Shown here piece by piece: positions 1 to 4,793 of a stretch of DNA of 11,422 nucleotides; the stretch's first letter is position 1, and each line of letters opens with the position of its first letter. The position numbers and the translations under genes were made by a program. Origin of the DNA: Bifidobacterium breve (lineage in GTDB: Bacteria > Bacteroidota > Bacteroidia > Cytophagales > UBA9547); the NCBI GenBank assembly GCA_943325655.2, contig CALPQG020000035.1, forward strand, positions 1-11,422, in the 5' to 3' direction. The notes below the pieces were generated by a model that did not search any database, was not told where the DNA came from, and saw only the letters and a list, made by a program, of their open reading frames with translations.

Positions 1-534
1 ACGTATGGTACCAATCCTGGAATGGGTATAGGGGTAACCCAAATCATTCCTGCTACTTCTTCTGTTCCTTTGTCTGAACAACTTTCTTACCAAAAAGCAC
101 TTGATTATATGAGTGTAGAAGGTGGCAAAGAACTGTTAGGCAAAGCGATAGATTATGTATTTATCGGAAGCTGTACCAATTCACGTATTGAAGATTTACG
201 TTTAGTCGCTGATTTCTTAAAAGGAAAGCAAAAAGCCGATGGCGTTGAAGTATGGGTAGTTCCTGGTTCTAAGCAAGTGGAGAAACAAGCCAAAGAAGAA
301 GGACTATACGAAATCTATGCCGCTGCCGGAATCGAAATTAGAGAACCAGGTTGTTCGGCTTGTTTGGGTATGAATGAAGACAAAATCCCTGCAGGTAAAT
401 ATTGCGTTTCTACTTCCAACAGAAACTTCGAAGGTCGTCAGGGTCCAAACTCCCGAACTTTCCTTGCAAGCCCGTTAACAGCTGCTGCTGCCGCGGTAAC
501 GGGTAAAGTAACGGACGTGAGAACTTTATTGTAG
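1..534 (+). CDS. leuC: 3-isopropylmalate dehydratase large subunit, C-terminal part (5' end outside window)
   Basis: This is the last 177 codons of LeuC; the reading frame is open from base 1 and ends at TAG 532-534. With LeuD, LeuC isomerises 2-isopropylmalate to 3-isopropylmalate in cytoplasmic leucine synthesis. It is an aconitase-superfamily enzyme with a [4Fe-4S] cluster. Three cluster cysteines are visible: one in the GSCTNSR motif (codon 172-174) and the pair in GCSAC (352-354 and 361-363). The adjacent stretch SNRNFEGRQG is the classic substrate-binding segment of the family. The fragment begins in the conserved TYGTNPGMG region. The C-terminus looks intact. leuD follows in the same direction but only after an unusually long 226-base gap. 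The family assignment is very sure; only the N-terminal portion cannot be judged. Confidence 0.97.
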   Translation, partial: TYGTNPGMGIGVTQIIPATSSVPLSEQLSYQKALDYMSVEGGKELLGKAIDYVFIGSCTNSRIEDLRLVADFLKGKQKADGVEVWVVPGSKQVEKQAKEEGLYEIYAAAGIEIREPGCSACLGMNEDKIPAGKYCVSTSNRNFEGRQGPNSRTFLASPLTAAAAAVTGKVTDVRTLL

Positions 535-590
535 TGTTGAGTTTTGAGTGTTTAGTGTTGAATGAATTGATAATTAAGTGTTTAGTTTTT
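532..590 (+). repeat. T/G-rich intergenic repeat, left arm of leuC-leuD spacer
   Basis: This is a run of degenerate units of the type TTTAGTGTTGA and GAGTTTTGAGTG, beginning on the leuC stop codon. The 11-mer at 532-542 is the exact reverse complement of 736-746, and the 11-mer at 551-561 is the exact reverse complement of 738-748. The arm could therefore pair with the right arm across about 120 bases. The same unit recurs near valS and rlmN in this window. Confidence 0.6.
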
Positions 591-710
591 TGTATAGAAT
601 AAATAACTAAAATCATATCATTAGAATTATACAATTTTAAGGCATTCTTCATTGAAAACATGACACAAAAAGCAATAAACTAAAAAATGAATTATAAAGA
701 TTGAGTAATG
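591..710. other. AT-rich spacer core between leuC and leuD, no gene seen
   Basis: This is about 120 bases lying between two inverted repeat arms. Only trivial reading frames are present, such as a 7-codon frame starting at ATG 659. I see no convincing TAnnTTTG promoter, no GC-rich hairpin and no RNA gene. A longer minus-strand frame reaches into leuC but is a shadow of the leuC codons. leuC and leuD are often closely spaced in other bacteria, so this spacer is an unexplained interruption. Confidence 0.5.
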
Positions 711-757
711 TTTTACTTAAAACTTAAAACTCATCACTCAACACTAAAAACTAAAAA
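711..757 (-). repeat. T/G-rich intergenic repeat, right arm (inverted)
   Basis: Read on the minus strand, this arm gives the same units as the left arm, including TTTAGTGTTGA and TTTTTAGTTTTTAGTG. It ends three bases before the leuD start codon, so the leuD 5' leader is made of repeat. Pairing with the left arm would place a long weak stem in the leuCD transcript. Confidence 0.6.
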
Positions 758-760
758 GCC

Positions 761-1366
761 GTGGCTAAAAAAACATTCAAAAATATAGTTTCTCAAATTG
801 TTCCGTTAAACATTGAGAACGTTGATACTGATCAAATTATTCCTGCAAGATTTTTAAAAGCAACTACCCGTGAAGGTTTTGGCGATAATTTATTCCGTGA
901 CTGGAGATACGAATCAGACAACCAATTGAAAGCTGATTTTACTTTAAATGATCCTGCTTATAAAGCTGGTAAAGTGTTGGTTGCGGGAAAAAACTTTGGT
1001 TGCGGATCGAGCCGTGAACATGCTGCCTGGGCATTGGTAGATTACGGATTTGATGTCGTGATTTCAAGTTTCCTTGCGGACATATTCAAAGGCAATGCCT
1101 TGAACAATGGCTTACTGGCGATTCAGGTTTCTGAACCGTTTTTGGCAAAAATATTTGCAGCCTCTGCTGCTGATATCAATGCGAAAATCGAAGTAGATTT
1201 GGAAGCGCAATTGGTGAAATTACCTTCAGGTGATCAAGAAGCATTTGAAATCAATCCATACAAAAAAACATGTTTGTTAAACGGCTATGACGATATTGAT
1301 TATGTATTGAGCTTAAAATCTGAAATCGAAAAATACGAAGCGAGCAAAGCATTTAATTTTTGCTAG
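761..1366 (+). CDS. leuD: 3-isopropylmalate dehydratase small subunit
   Basis: LeuD is the small swivelling subunit that completes the LeuCD isomerase. The product is 201 residues, the normal size for the family. The family signatures are in place: NVDTDQIIP at residues 20-28, and GKNFGCGSSREHAAW at 76-90, the substrate-contacting loop. The start is GTG at 761. No in-frame ATG lies nearby upstream, and the sequence from this codon (AKKTFKNIV) aligns with normal LeuD N-termini. There is no Shine-Dalgarno; the leader is A-rich repeat DNA, as is usual in Bacteroidota. The gene ends at TAG 1364-1366 and is followed by a TA module rather than another leucine gene. Confidence 0.97.
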   Translation: MAKKTFKNIVSQIVPLNIENVDTDQIIPARFLKATTREGFGDNLFRDWRYESDNQLKADFTLNDPAYKAGKVLVAGKNFGCGSSREHAAWALVDYGFDVVISSFLADIFKGNALNNGLLAIQVSEPFLAKIFAASAADINAKIEVDLEAQLVKLPSGDQEAFEINPYKKTCLLNGYDDIDYVLSLKSEIEKYEASKAFNFC

Positions 1367-1372
1367 TAAAAG

Positions 1373-1387
1373 ATTTATTTAATAAAT
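1373..1387. promoter_or_regulatory. AT-only palindrome upstream of TA module 1, possible operator
   Basis: ATTTATTTAATAAAT is a perfect palindrome around a central T, with 7-base arms, located 23 bases before the antitoxin start. TA antitoxins commonly repress their own operon by binding such palindromes. The sequence is all A/T, so it could also be chance. Confidence 0.25.
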
Positions 1388-1410
1388 ATATTTAAGCAAC
1401 TAAAATTATC

Positions 1411-1644
1411 ATGATGACTCGTCAAGCTATTATAGACAAAACCATTCAAATGATTAATCAATTGCCTAATGATAAGGCGATTGAAATAGTTGATTTTGCT
1501 GAATTTATTATTAAAAAATATGAAGATCAACTACTTGTCAATGCCATTCAACAACTGAATAGTGAAAGCAAATCGTTTGAGTTTTTGAATGAAGAAGAAG
1601 ATTTATATACAGTTTCAGATATAAAAGAAAAGTATAATGGCTAA
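1411..1644 (+). CDS. Antitoxin of a MazF/PemK-type module (DUF2281-like)
   Basis: This is a 77-residue, acidic, likely helical protein. The N-terminal two thirds carries the pattern of DUF2281-like antitoxins (LPNDKAIEIVDFAEFIIKKYE, residues about 19-39), normally found beside MazF toxins in Bacteroidota. The C-terminal part is rich in acidic residues (NEEEDLYTVSDIKEKYNG) and fits the flexible tail that wraps the toxin. Two ATG codons sit side by side at 1411 and 1414; either could be the start. The stop overlaps the toxin start by 8 bases, the usual translational coupling of TA pairs. It is predicted to neutralise the downstream RNase and to repress the operon. The family name is from memory of similar proteins; the pairing is the stronger evidence. 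Confidence 0.8.
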   Translation: MMTRQAIIDKTIQMINQLPNDKAIEIVDFAEFIIKKYEDQLLVNAIQQLNSESKSFEFLNEEEDLYTVSDIKEKYNG

Positions 1645-1957
1645 GGGAGATATCGTATTAATTCCATTTCCATTTACTGATTTATCAAGTCATAAACTTA
1701 GACCTGCACTTGTTTTAGTTGAATCAGATTTAGATTTGACTTTAAGTTTTATTACAACTCAGATCAAGTGGAAAGAGGATACTGATATTGAATTAGCACC
1801 TAGTAATAAAACAGGTATTAAAAAGCAATCATTGATAAGGTTATCTAAAATTGCAACTGTTGATAAATCCTTGGTTATTGGTAAATTAGGTCATCTACAG
1901 ACTATTGAGTTTAAAGAGTTGGATGTGAAGTTGAAAACACTATTCAAACTTCAATAA
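1637..1957 (+). CDS. MazF/PemK-family mRNA interferase toxin
   Basis: This is a 106-residue protein opening with the hallmark MazF/PemK strand-loop-strand, KGDIVLIPFPFTDLSSHKLRPALVL. MazF toxins cut single-stranded mRNA at short motifs and halt growth when free of antitoxin. The likely catalytic pair is present: Arg22 in LRPALVL and Thr40 in SFITTQI. The typical second half, SLIRLSKIATVD followed by IGKLGHL, is also intact. Length and motifs suggest an active enzyme. The ATG at 1637 lies inside the antitoxin's last codons. It sits between leuD and leuB, so it is probably transcribed with the leucine operon in addition to any promoter of its own. The cleavage sequence cannot be predicted. Confidence 0.9.
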   Translation: MAKGDIVLIPFPFTDLSSHKLRPALVLVESDLDLTLSFITTQIKWKEDTDIELAPSNKTGIKKQSLIRLSKIATVDKSLVIGKLGHLQTIEFKELDVKLKTLFKLQ

Positions 1958-2042
1958 ACAAACAATTGAAATTCATAAATGAAAATATATTTTATTCTTC
2001 GATGAATTTTATTTAACATTCTATTATATTATTTAGATAATT

Positions 2043-2276
2043 ATGAAAACATCTATAAATGATCGAAAATTAAACATCATTGAAAATGTACCTTTAATTA
2101 AGGATGATGAATTAATTAAAAAAATAGAAAAATTAATTGCTAAAAGCATTTCTAATGAGTTTCATGAACCTACTAAAGAATATTTAATAACTAAAGCACA
2201 ACAAGCAAATAAAGATATTAAGGACGGAAATGTTAAGTCTGTTAGTGATTTAGAACGTGACATAAAAAAATGGTGA
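2043..2276 (+). CDS. Putative antitoxin of RelE/ParE-type module
   Basis: This is a 77-residue charged protein with no motif I can name securely. It is lysine- and acid-rich, with a predicted helical middle (KDDELIKKIEKLIAKSI) and a C-terminal helix ending SVSDLERDIKKW. Size and position identify it as an antitoxin: it lies one base upstream of a RelE/ParE-like toxin gene (TGA 2274-2276, ATG 2278). Genes of this type precede RelE/ParE toxins widely in Bacteroidota. An 85-base AT-rich gap separates it from TA module 1; I see no clear promoter there. Because the partner toxin is frameshifted, this protein may no longer be under selection as an antitoxin, although its own frame is intact. Confidence 0.65.
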   Translation: MKTSINDRKLNIIENVPLIKDDELIKKIEKLIAKSISNEFHEPTKEYLITKAQQANKDIKDGNVKSVSDLERDIKKW

Positions 2277-2277
2277 T

Positions 2278-2588
2278 ATGCAAATATTATGGACTGAAAT
2301 TGCAATCAAGTCTTTAAATAATATTTTTTATTTTTATGATAAATTTGCAGGTAAAAAAGTAGCGAAGAGTATGGTGACTAATATTATTAATTGTTCCAAA
2401 ACACTCAAAAAGCATCCTTTTTCTGGAATTGAAGAACCAGCACTTGCCGAATTAAATCAAGGGCACAGGTTTTTAATTTGTGGTTATTACAAAGTATTCT
2501 ATATTATGAAGGTGAAAAAATATTTATTACAGACGTATTTGATACACGTCAAAATCCAAATAATACATTTAAAAAGTTAATTCATTAA
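2278..2588 (+). pseudogene. RelE/ParE-family toxin with a C-terminal frameshift
   Basis: As written, the frame from ATG 2278 gives 100 residues and stops at TAA 2578-2580. Residues 1-76 match the family (GHRFLICGYYKVFYI at about 62-76). The next 24 residues are unrelated and basic. In the frame one base back (codon starts 2505, 2508 and so on) the sequence reads YEGEKIFITDVFDTRQNP and on to TAA 2586-2588, which is the expected conserved toxin C-terminus. A one-base deletion near 2500-2508 therefore explains the break. The intact protein would have been about 103 residues. That tail contains residues normally conserved in the family, so the toxin is probably inactive. A sequencing error is possible. 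Slippage at the A6 run 2515-2520 could restore the frame but would give a poorer match. Confidence 0.75.
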
Positions 2589-3661
2589 TGAAAAAAAACA
2601 TACTAGTAATTCCTGGTGATGGAATTGGTCAGGAAGTGACTACTTGGGGTAAAAAAGTATTGGAAGCTATCGGTACTAAATTTGGACATGATTTCACTTT
2701 TGATGAAGCCTTGATGGGACATGTGGCCATCGAAGCCACTGGAAATCCTCTTCCAGATGAAACCTTAGAAAAAGCCAGAAAAACAGATGCCATCCTTTTT
2801 GGAGCCATTGGTCATATCAAATACGACAATGATCCTTCAGCGAAAGTGAGACCTGAACAAGGTTTATTGAAAATTAGAAAAGAACTTGGTTTGTACGCCA
2901 ACCTTCGTCCTATCAAATTGTTTGACGAATTGTTAGGGGCTTCAAGCATCAAACCTGAAATATTAAAAGGCGCTGATATTCTTTTCTTTAGAGAATTGAC
3001 TGGTGACGTATATTTCGGTGAAAAGAAACGTTCCGAAGATAGAAATACCGCTTCTGATTTGATGGTCTATTCCCGTTATGAAGTAGAACGTATTGCCAAA
3101 ATGGCTTTCGAAGCGGCACAAGTAAGAAGCAAAAGACTTTGTTCTGTAGACAAAGCCAATGTATTAGAATCGTCTCGTTTATGGAGAGAAGTGGTACAAG
3201 AAATGGCTTTACAATATCCTGACGTCACCACAGAGCACATGTTTATTGACAATGCTGCCATGCAGTTGATCAAAGATCCAAAACGTTTTGATGTAGTATT
3301 GACCGCCAATTTATTTGGGGATATTCTTACCGACGAAGCGTCTCAAATTGCGGGTTCTATGGGCATGTTAGCGTCTGCCTCAGTAGGAGATAGCGTTGGT
3401 TTTTATGAACCAATTCACGGTTCAGGCCATGACATCGCGGGCAAAGGCATTGCCAATCCATTGGCCTCTATTTTATCAGTTGCTTTGATGTTAGAAATTT
3501 CATTTAAGCTAACCAAAGAAGCCGAAGCCATCATTGCTGCAGTTGACCAAGCGTTGAAACAAGGTTTCAGAACGGGTGATATCGCTGATGCTACTACACC
3601 AAAAGATAAAATTTTAGGGACCCAAGCCATGGGCGAAAAAATCGTGGCGTTGTTGTCGTAA
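2588..3661 (+). CDS. leuB: 3-isopropylmalate dehydrogenase
   Basis: LeuB carries out the NAD+-dependent oxidative decarboxylation of 3-isopropylmalate to 2-oxoisocaproate, the last leucine-specific step before transamination. The 357-residue length is normal. Visible signatures are GDGIGQEV (10-17), the substrate-binding arginine segment RPEQGLLKIRKELGLYANLRP (88-108), RELTGDVYFG (135-144), VDKANVL (187-193), the metal-binding block NLFGDILTDEAS (241-252) and the NAD-binding loop EPIHGSGHDIAGKGIANP (274-291). The ATG at 2588 overlaps the stop of the repaired toxin frame (TAATG), while the actual frameshifted toxin stops 7 bases upstream. A hairpin terminator follows. This is a complete, apparently functional gene, despite two TA modules separating it from leuD. 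Confidence 0.98.
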   Translation: MKKNILVIPGDGIGQEVTTWGKKVLEAIGTKFGHDFTFDEALMGHVAIEATGNPLPDETLEKARKTDAILFGAIGHIKYDNDPSAKVRPEQGLLKIRKELGLYANLRPIKLFDELLGASSIKPEILKGADILFFRELTGDVYFGEKKRSEDRNTASDLMVYSRYEVERIAKMAFEAAQVRSKRLCSVDKANVLESSRLWREVVQEMALQYPDVTTEHMFIDNAAMQLIKDPKRFDVVLTANLFGDILTDEASQIAGSMGMLASASVGDSVGFYEPIHGSGHDIAGKGIANPLASILSVALMLEISFKLTKEAEAIIAAVDQALKQGFRTGDIADATTPKDKILGTQAMGEKIVALLS

Positions 3662-3688
3662 AAAGGTTTATTGAAAAATGAATATCAT

Positions 3689-3727
3689 AGAGGGGTAACA
3701 AATCATATTGTTGTCCCTCTTTTTGTT
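3689..3727 (+). terminator. Rho-independent terminator of the leu operon
   Basis: Stem arms 3689-3701 and 3708-3720 pair through AGAGGG/CCCTCT and AACAA/TTGTT, with one mismatch and one G-U in between. The loop is 6 bases and the stem is followed by TTTTGTT. It lies 27 bases after the leuB stop. The right arm also encodes the last residues of the convergent HEPN gene. Confidence 0.75.
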
Positions 3728-4104
3728 AAGTCCAATAAAAAATTATTCATTTCAAGTACTTGATTAATCAACGGAGCTACAGTTTCTTCATCAAAATCAA
3801 TAAAATCGGAATAATCACTTTCTTGTCTCCATGCAAATAAATTGGAATATAATTTCCCATATTCTATAGAAACAATACCTGGTTTGATATAATGTAAATT
3901 AAATTGGGTCTTAATCCCGTTATGTGTATCTGCTTTTATATTGTTTTTGTATAGAAGTGCACTGATAATTTGAAAACTTGAATAATACAAACGATTTACA
4001 CTTGAATTCCATCTTTGATTTAAAGCGAGAAGTTTAGCATCCTCAAAAAGTTCAATGGATTTTAAAATTCGGTAATCAATATAATCTTGTTTTGTACCAG
4101 ACAT
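3703..4104 (-). CDS. HEPN-domain protein of an MNT/HEPN pair (toxin-like)
   Basis: This 133-residue, mainly helical protein fits the HEPN family. It has the NRLYYSSFQ motif (37-45) in the second helix and RQESDYSDF (93-101) near the C-terminal side, both typical of stand-alone HEPN proteins coded beside MNT nucleotidyltransferases. Such pairs are described as TA systems in which the HEPN protein is an RNase toxin and MNT inactivates it, in one studied case (HepT/MntA) by AMPylation. Here the RNase motif R-x4-6-H is not found: His61 and His71 have no arginine at the right distance. The protein may therefore be inactive as an RNase or belong to a branch with another role. The start codon overlaps the MNT stop by one base. 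The gene converges on leuB, and its last codons lie inside the leuB terminator hairpin. Confidence 0.85.
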   Translation of the reverse strand: MSGTKQDYIDYRILKSIELFEDAKLLALNQRWNSSVNRLYYSSFQIISALLYKNNIKADTHNGIKTQFNLHYIKPGIVSIEYGKLYSNLFAWRQESDYSDFIDFDEETVAPLINQVLEMNNFLLDLTKRGTTI

Positions 4105-4424
4105 TAGAGATGAATTCCTTCCCTTTTAATATTTTGATATAGCGGTGTTGCTTTGTATTTCTGTTCCCAATCATTTTTTGAAAAAACTAGAATTGAAATA
4201 GGTTCGCCAATTTCAATCTCAATATCAAAAACTTCATCTCTGTATTCCTTTTCAATTAATCTGTTTACATGATGTTGATTGAGTAAAATCAATATGTCCC
4301 AATCAGAATTTTTATTGGATTCACCTCTAGCGTGAGACCCAAAAAGAATCAAATCAGCCATCGGATTTTTGAGCAATATCTTTGCCTTAATCAAGTCTGT
4401 GATATATTTCTCTTTTATATTCAT
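4104..4424 (-). CDS. MNT-type minimal nucleotidyltransferase (antitoxin-like)
   Basis: This is a 106-residue protein with the nucleotidyltransferase signature GS-x10-DxD: Gly29-Ser30, then Asp41-Trp-Asp43, within LFGSHARGESNKNSDWDILI. A third acidic position is likely in FDIEIEIG (about 67-71). This is the size of a minimal nucleotidyltransferase domain without accessory domains. It is the first gene of a two-gene minus-strand operon; its TAA stop shares one A with the ATG of the HEPN gene. By analogy with MntA it may transfer AMP to its HEPN partner to silence it, but that is inference. A promoter of the Bacteroidota type ends only 5 bases before its ATG, suggesting a transcript with little or no leader. 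Confidence 0.88.
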   Translation of the reverse strand: MNIKEKYITDLIKAKILLKNPMADLILFGSHARGESNKNSDWDILILLNQHHVNRLIEKEYRDEVFDIEIEIGEPISILVFSKNDWEQKYKATPLYQNIKREGIHL

Positions 4425-4429
4425 TTATG

Positions 4430-4460
4430 CAAATATATATTGATTTTAACTGAATTACAA
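4430..4460 (-). promoter_or_regulatory. Bacteroidota-type promoter for the MNT/HEPN operon
   Basis: On the minus strand, TTG (4460-4458), 20 bases, then TATATTTG (4437-4430). This matches the -33 TTG / -7 TAnnTTTG consensus with acceptable spacing. The -7 box ends 5 bases before the start codon, so transcription would begin at or very near the ATG. Confidence 0.55.
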
Positions 4461-4479
4461 GCAGGTAGAGTGCTTCAAA

Positions 4480-4596
4480 TCAGTTACAATAAATACAGTT
4501 TTTAAGATTCAATTCATCATATAATATAGAAAAAACGTTGTCTATCAATTTGGAATCTGCAATAAATATTTCGGGAATTTTATCACAAAGACAGTT
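4480..4596 (-). pseudogene. Possible remnant of a decayed gene, C-terminal piece
   Basis: On the minus strand, 38 codons are open between a TAA just upstream and TGA at 4482-4480. There is no start codon. The reading is protein-like (IPEIFIADSKLIDNVFSILY, ending NLKNCIYCN). I do not recognise the family. It could be the end of a broken gene or chance openness in AT-rich DNA. Confidence 0.2.
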
Positions 4597-4626
4597 TTAA
4601 ATTGAATTTATAGAATTTTACCTGAT

Positions 4627-4722
4627 TCATTGAATATAATTTTCAGCGAAACCTTTTTCATCTTCCCAAAACAATTCTTTTTCGTCAATTAATCTCCCAA
4701 TAAGCCTTAATATCTCTATCAT
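4627..4722 (-). CDS. Very short ORF or gene remnant, unknown
   Basis: On the minus strand, ATG at 4722-4720 opens 31 codons ending TGA 4629-4627 (MIEILRLIGRLIDEKELFWE, then DEKGFAENYIQ). The frame remains open upstream to about 4762. A second short frame upstream (MALEMMSPMLSPTKIGK) ends in an ATGA overlap with this ATG, as coupled genes or a frameshifted gene would. I recognise no family. It lies between valS and the MNT operon, overlapping the valS -7 box. It may be part of the same decayed gene as the stretch at 4480-4596. Confidence 0.25.
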   Translation of the reverse strand: MIEILRLIGRLIDEKELFWEDEKGFAENYIQ

Positions 4723-4727
4723 TTTCC

Positions 4728-4735
4728 TATTTTTG
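4728..4735 (+). promoter_or_regulatory. Candidate valS promoter -7 box
   Basis: TATTTTTG fits TAnnTTTG and lies 58 bases before the valS ATG, which would give a leader of about 50 bases. No good TTG is seen 17-23 bases upstream, so support rests on the -7 box alone. Confidence 0.35.
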
Positions 4736-4793
4736 TAGGGCTCAACATTGGACTCATCATTTCAAGAGCCATTAGATTATAATTCGAAGATAC

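Larger units (their letters stand above)
4425..4793. other. Intergenic region between MNT and valS
   Basis: This is 369 bases between divergent genes. It holds the MNT promoter near its left end, a candidate valS -7 box near its right end and two short protein-like open stretches on the minus strand, listed separately. No tRNA, terminator or repeat arm of the T/G-rich family is visible here. Confidence 0.5.

Noticed and set aside
410..661. 83-codon minus-strand frame over the leuC end and spacer
   Set aside because: It is antisense to conserved leuC codons, runs into low-complexity repeat DNA and has no recognisable motif.
532..757. CRISPR-like array in the repeated T/G-rich units
   Set aside because: The units are degenerate and short, arranged as inverted arms, and lack regular repeat-spacer periodicity or cas genes.
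1958..2042. Weak inverted repeat AAATTCAT / ATGAATTT as a terminator between the TA modules
   Set aside because: The stem is an 8-bp, AT-only pairing with a loop of more than 20 bases; too weak to call.
2515..2520. Programmed -1 frameshift site (A6) in the RelE/ParE toxin
   Set aside because: The run lacks a full X-XXY-YYZ heptamer in the right phase. The best match to the family places the frame change upstream of it, so a simple deletion is more likely.
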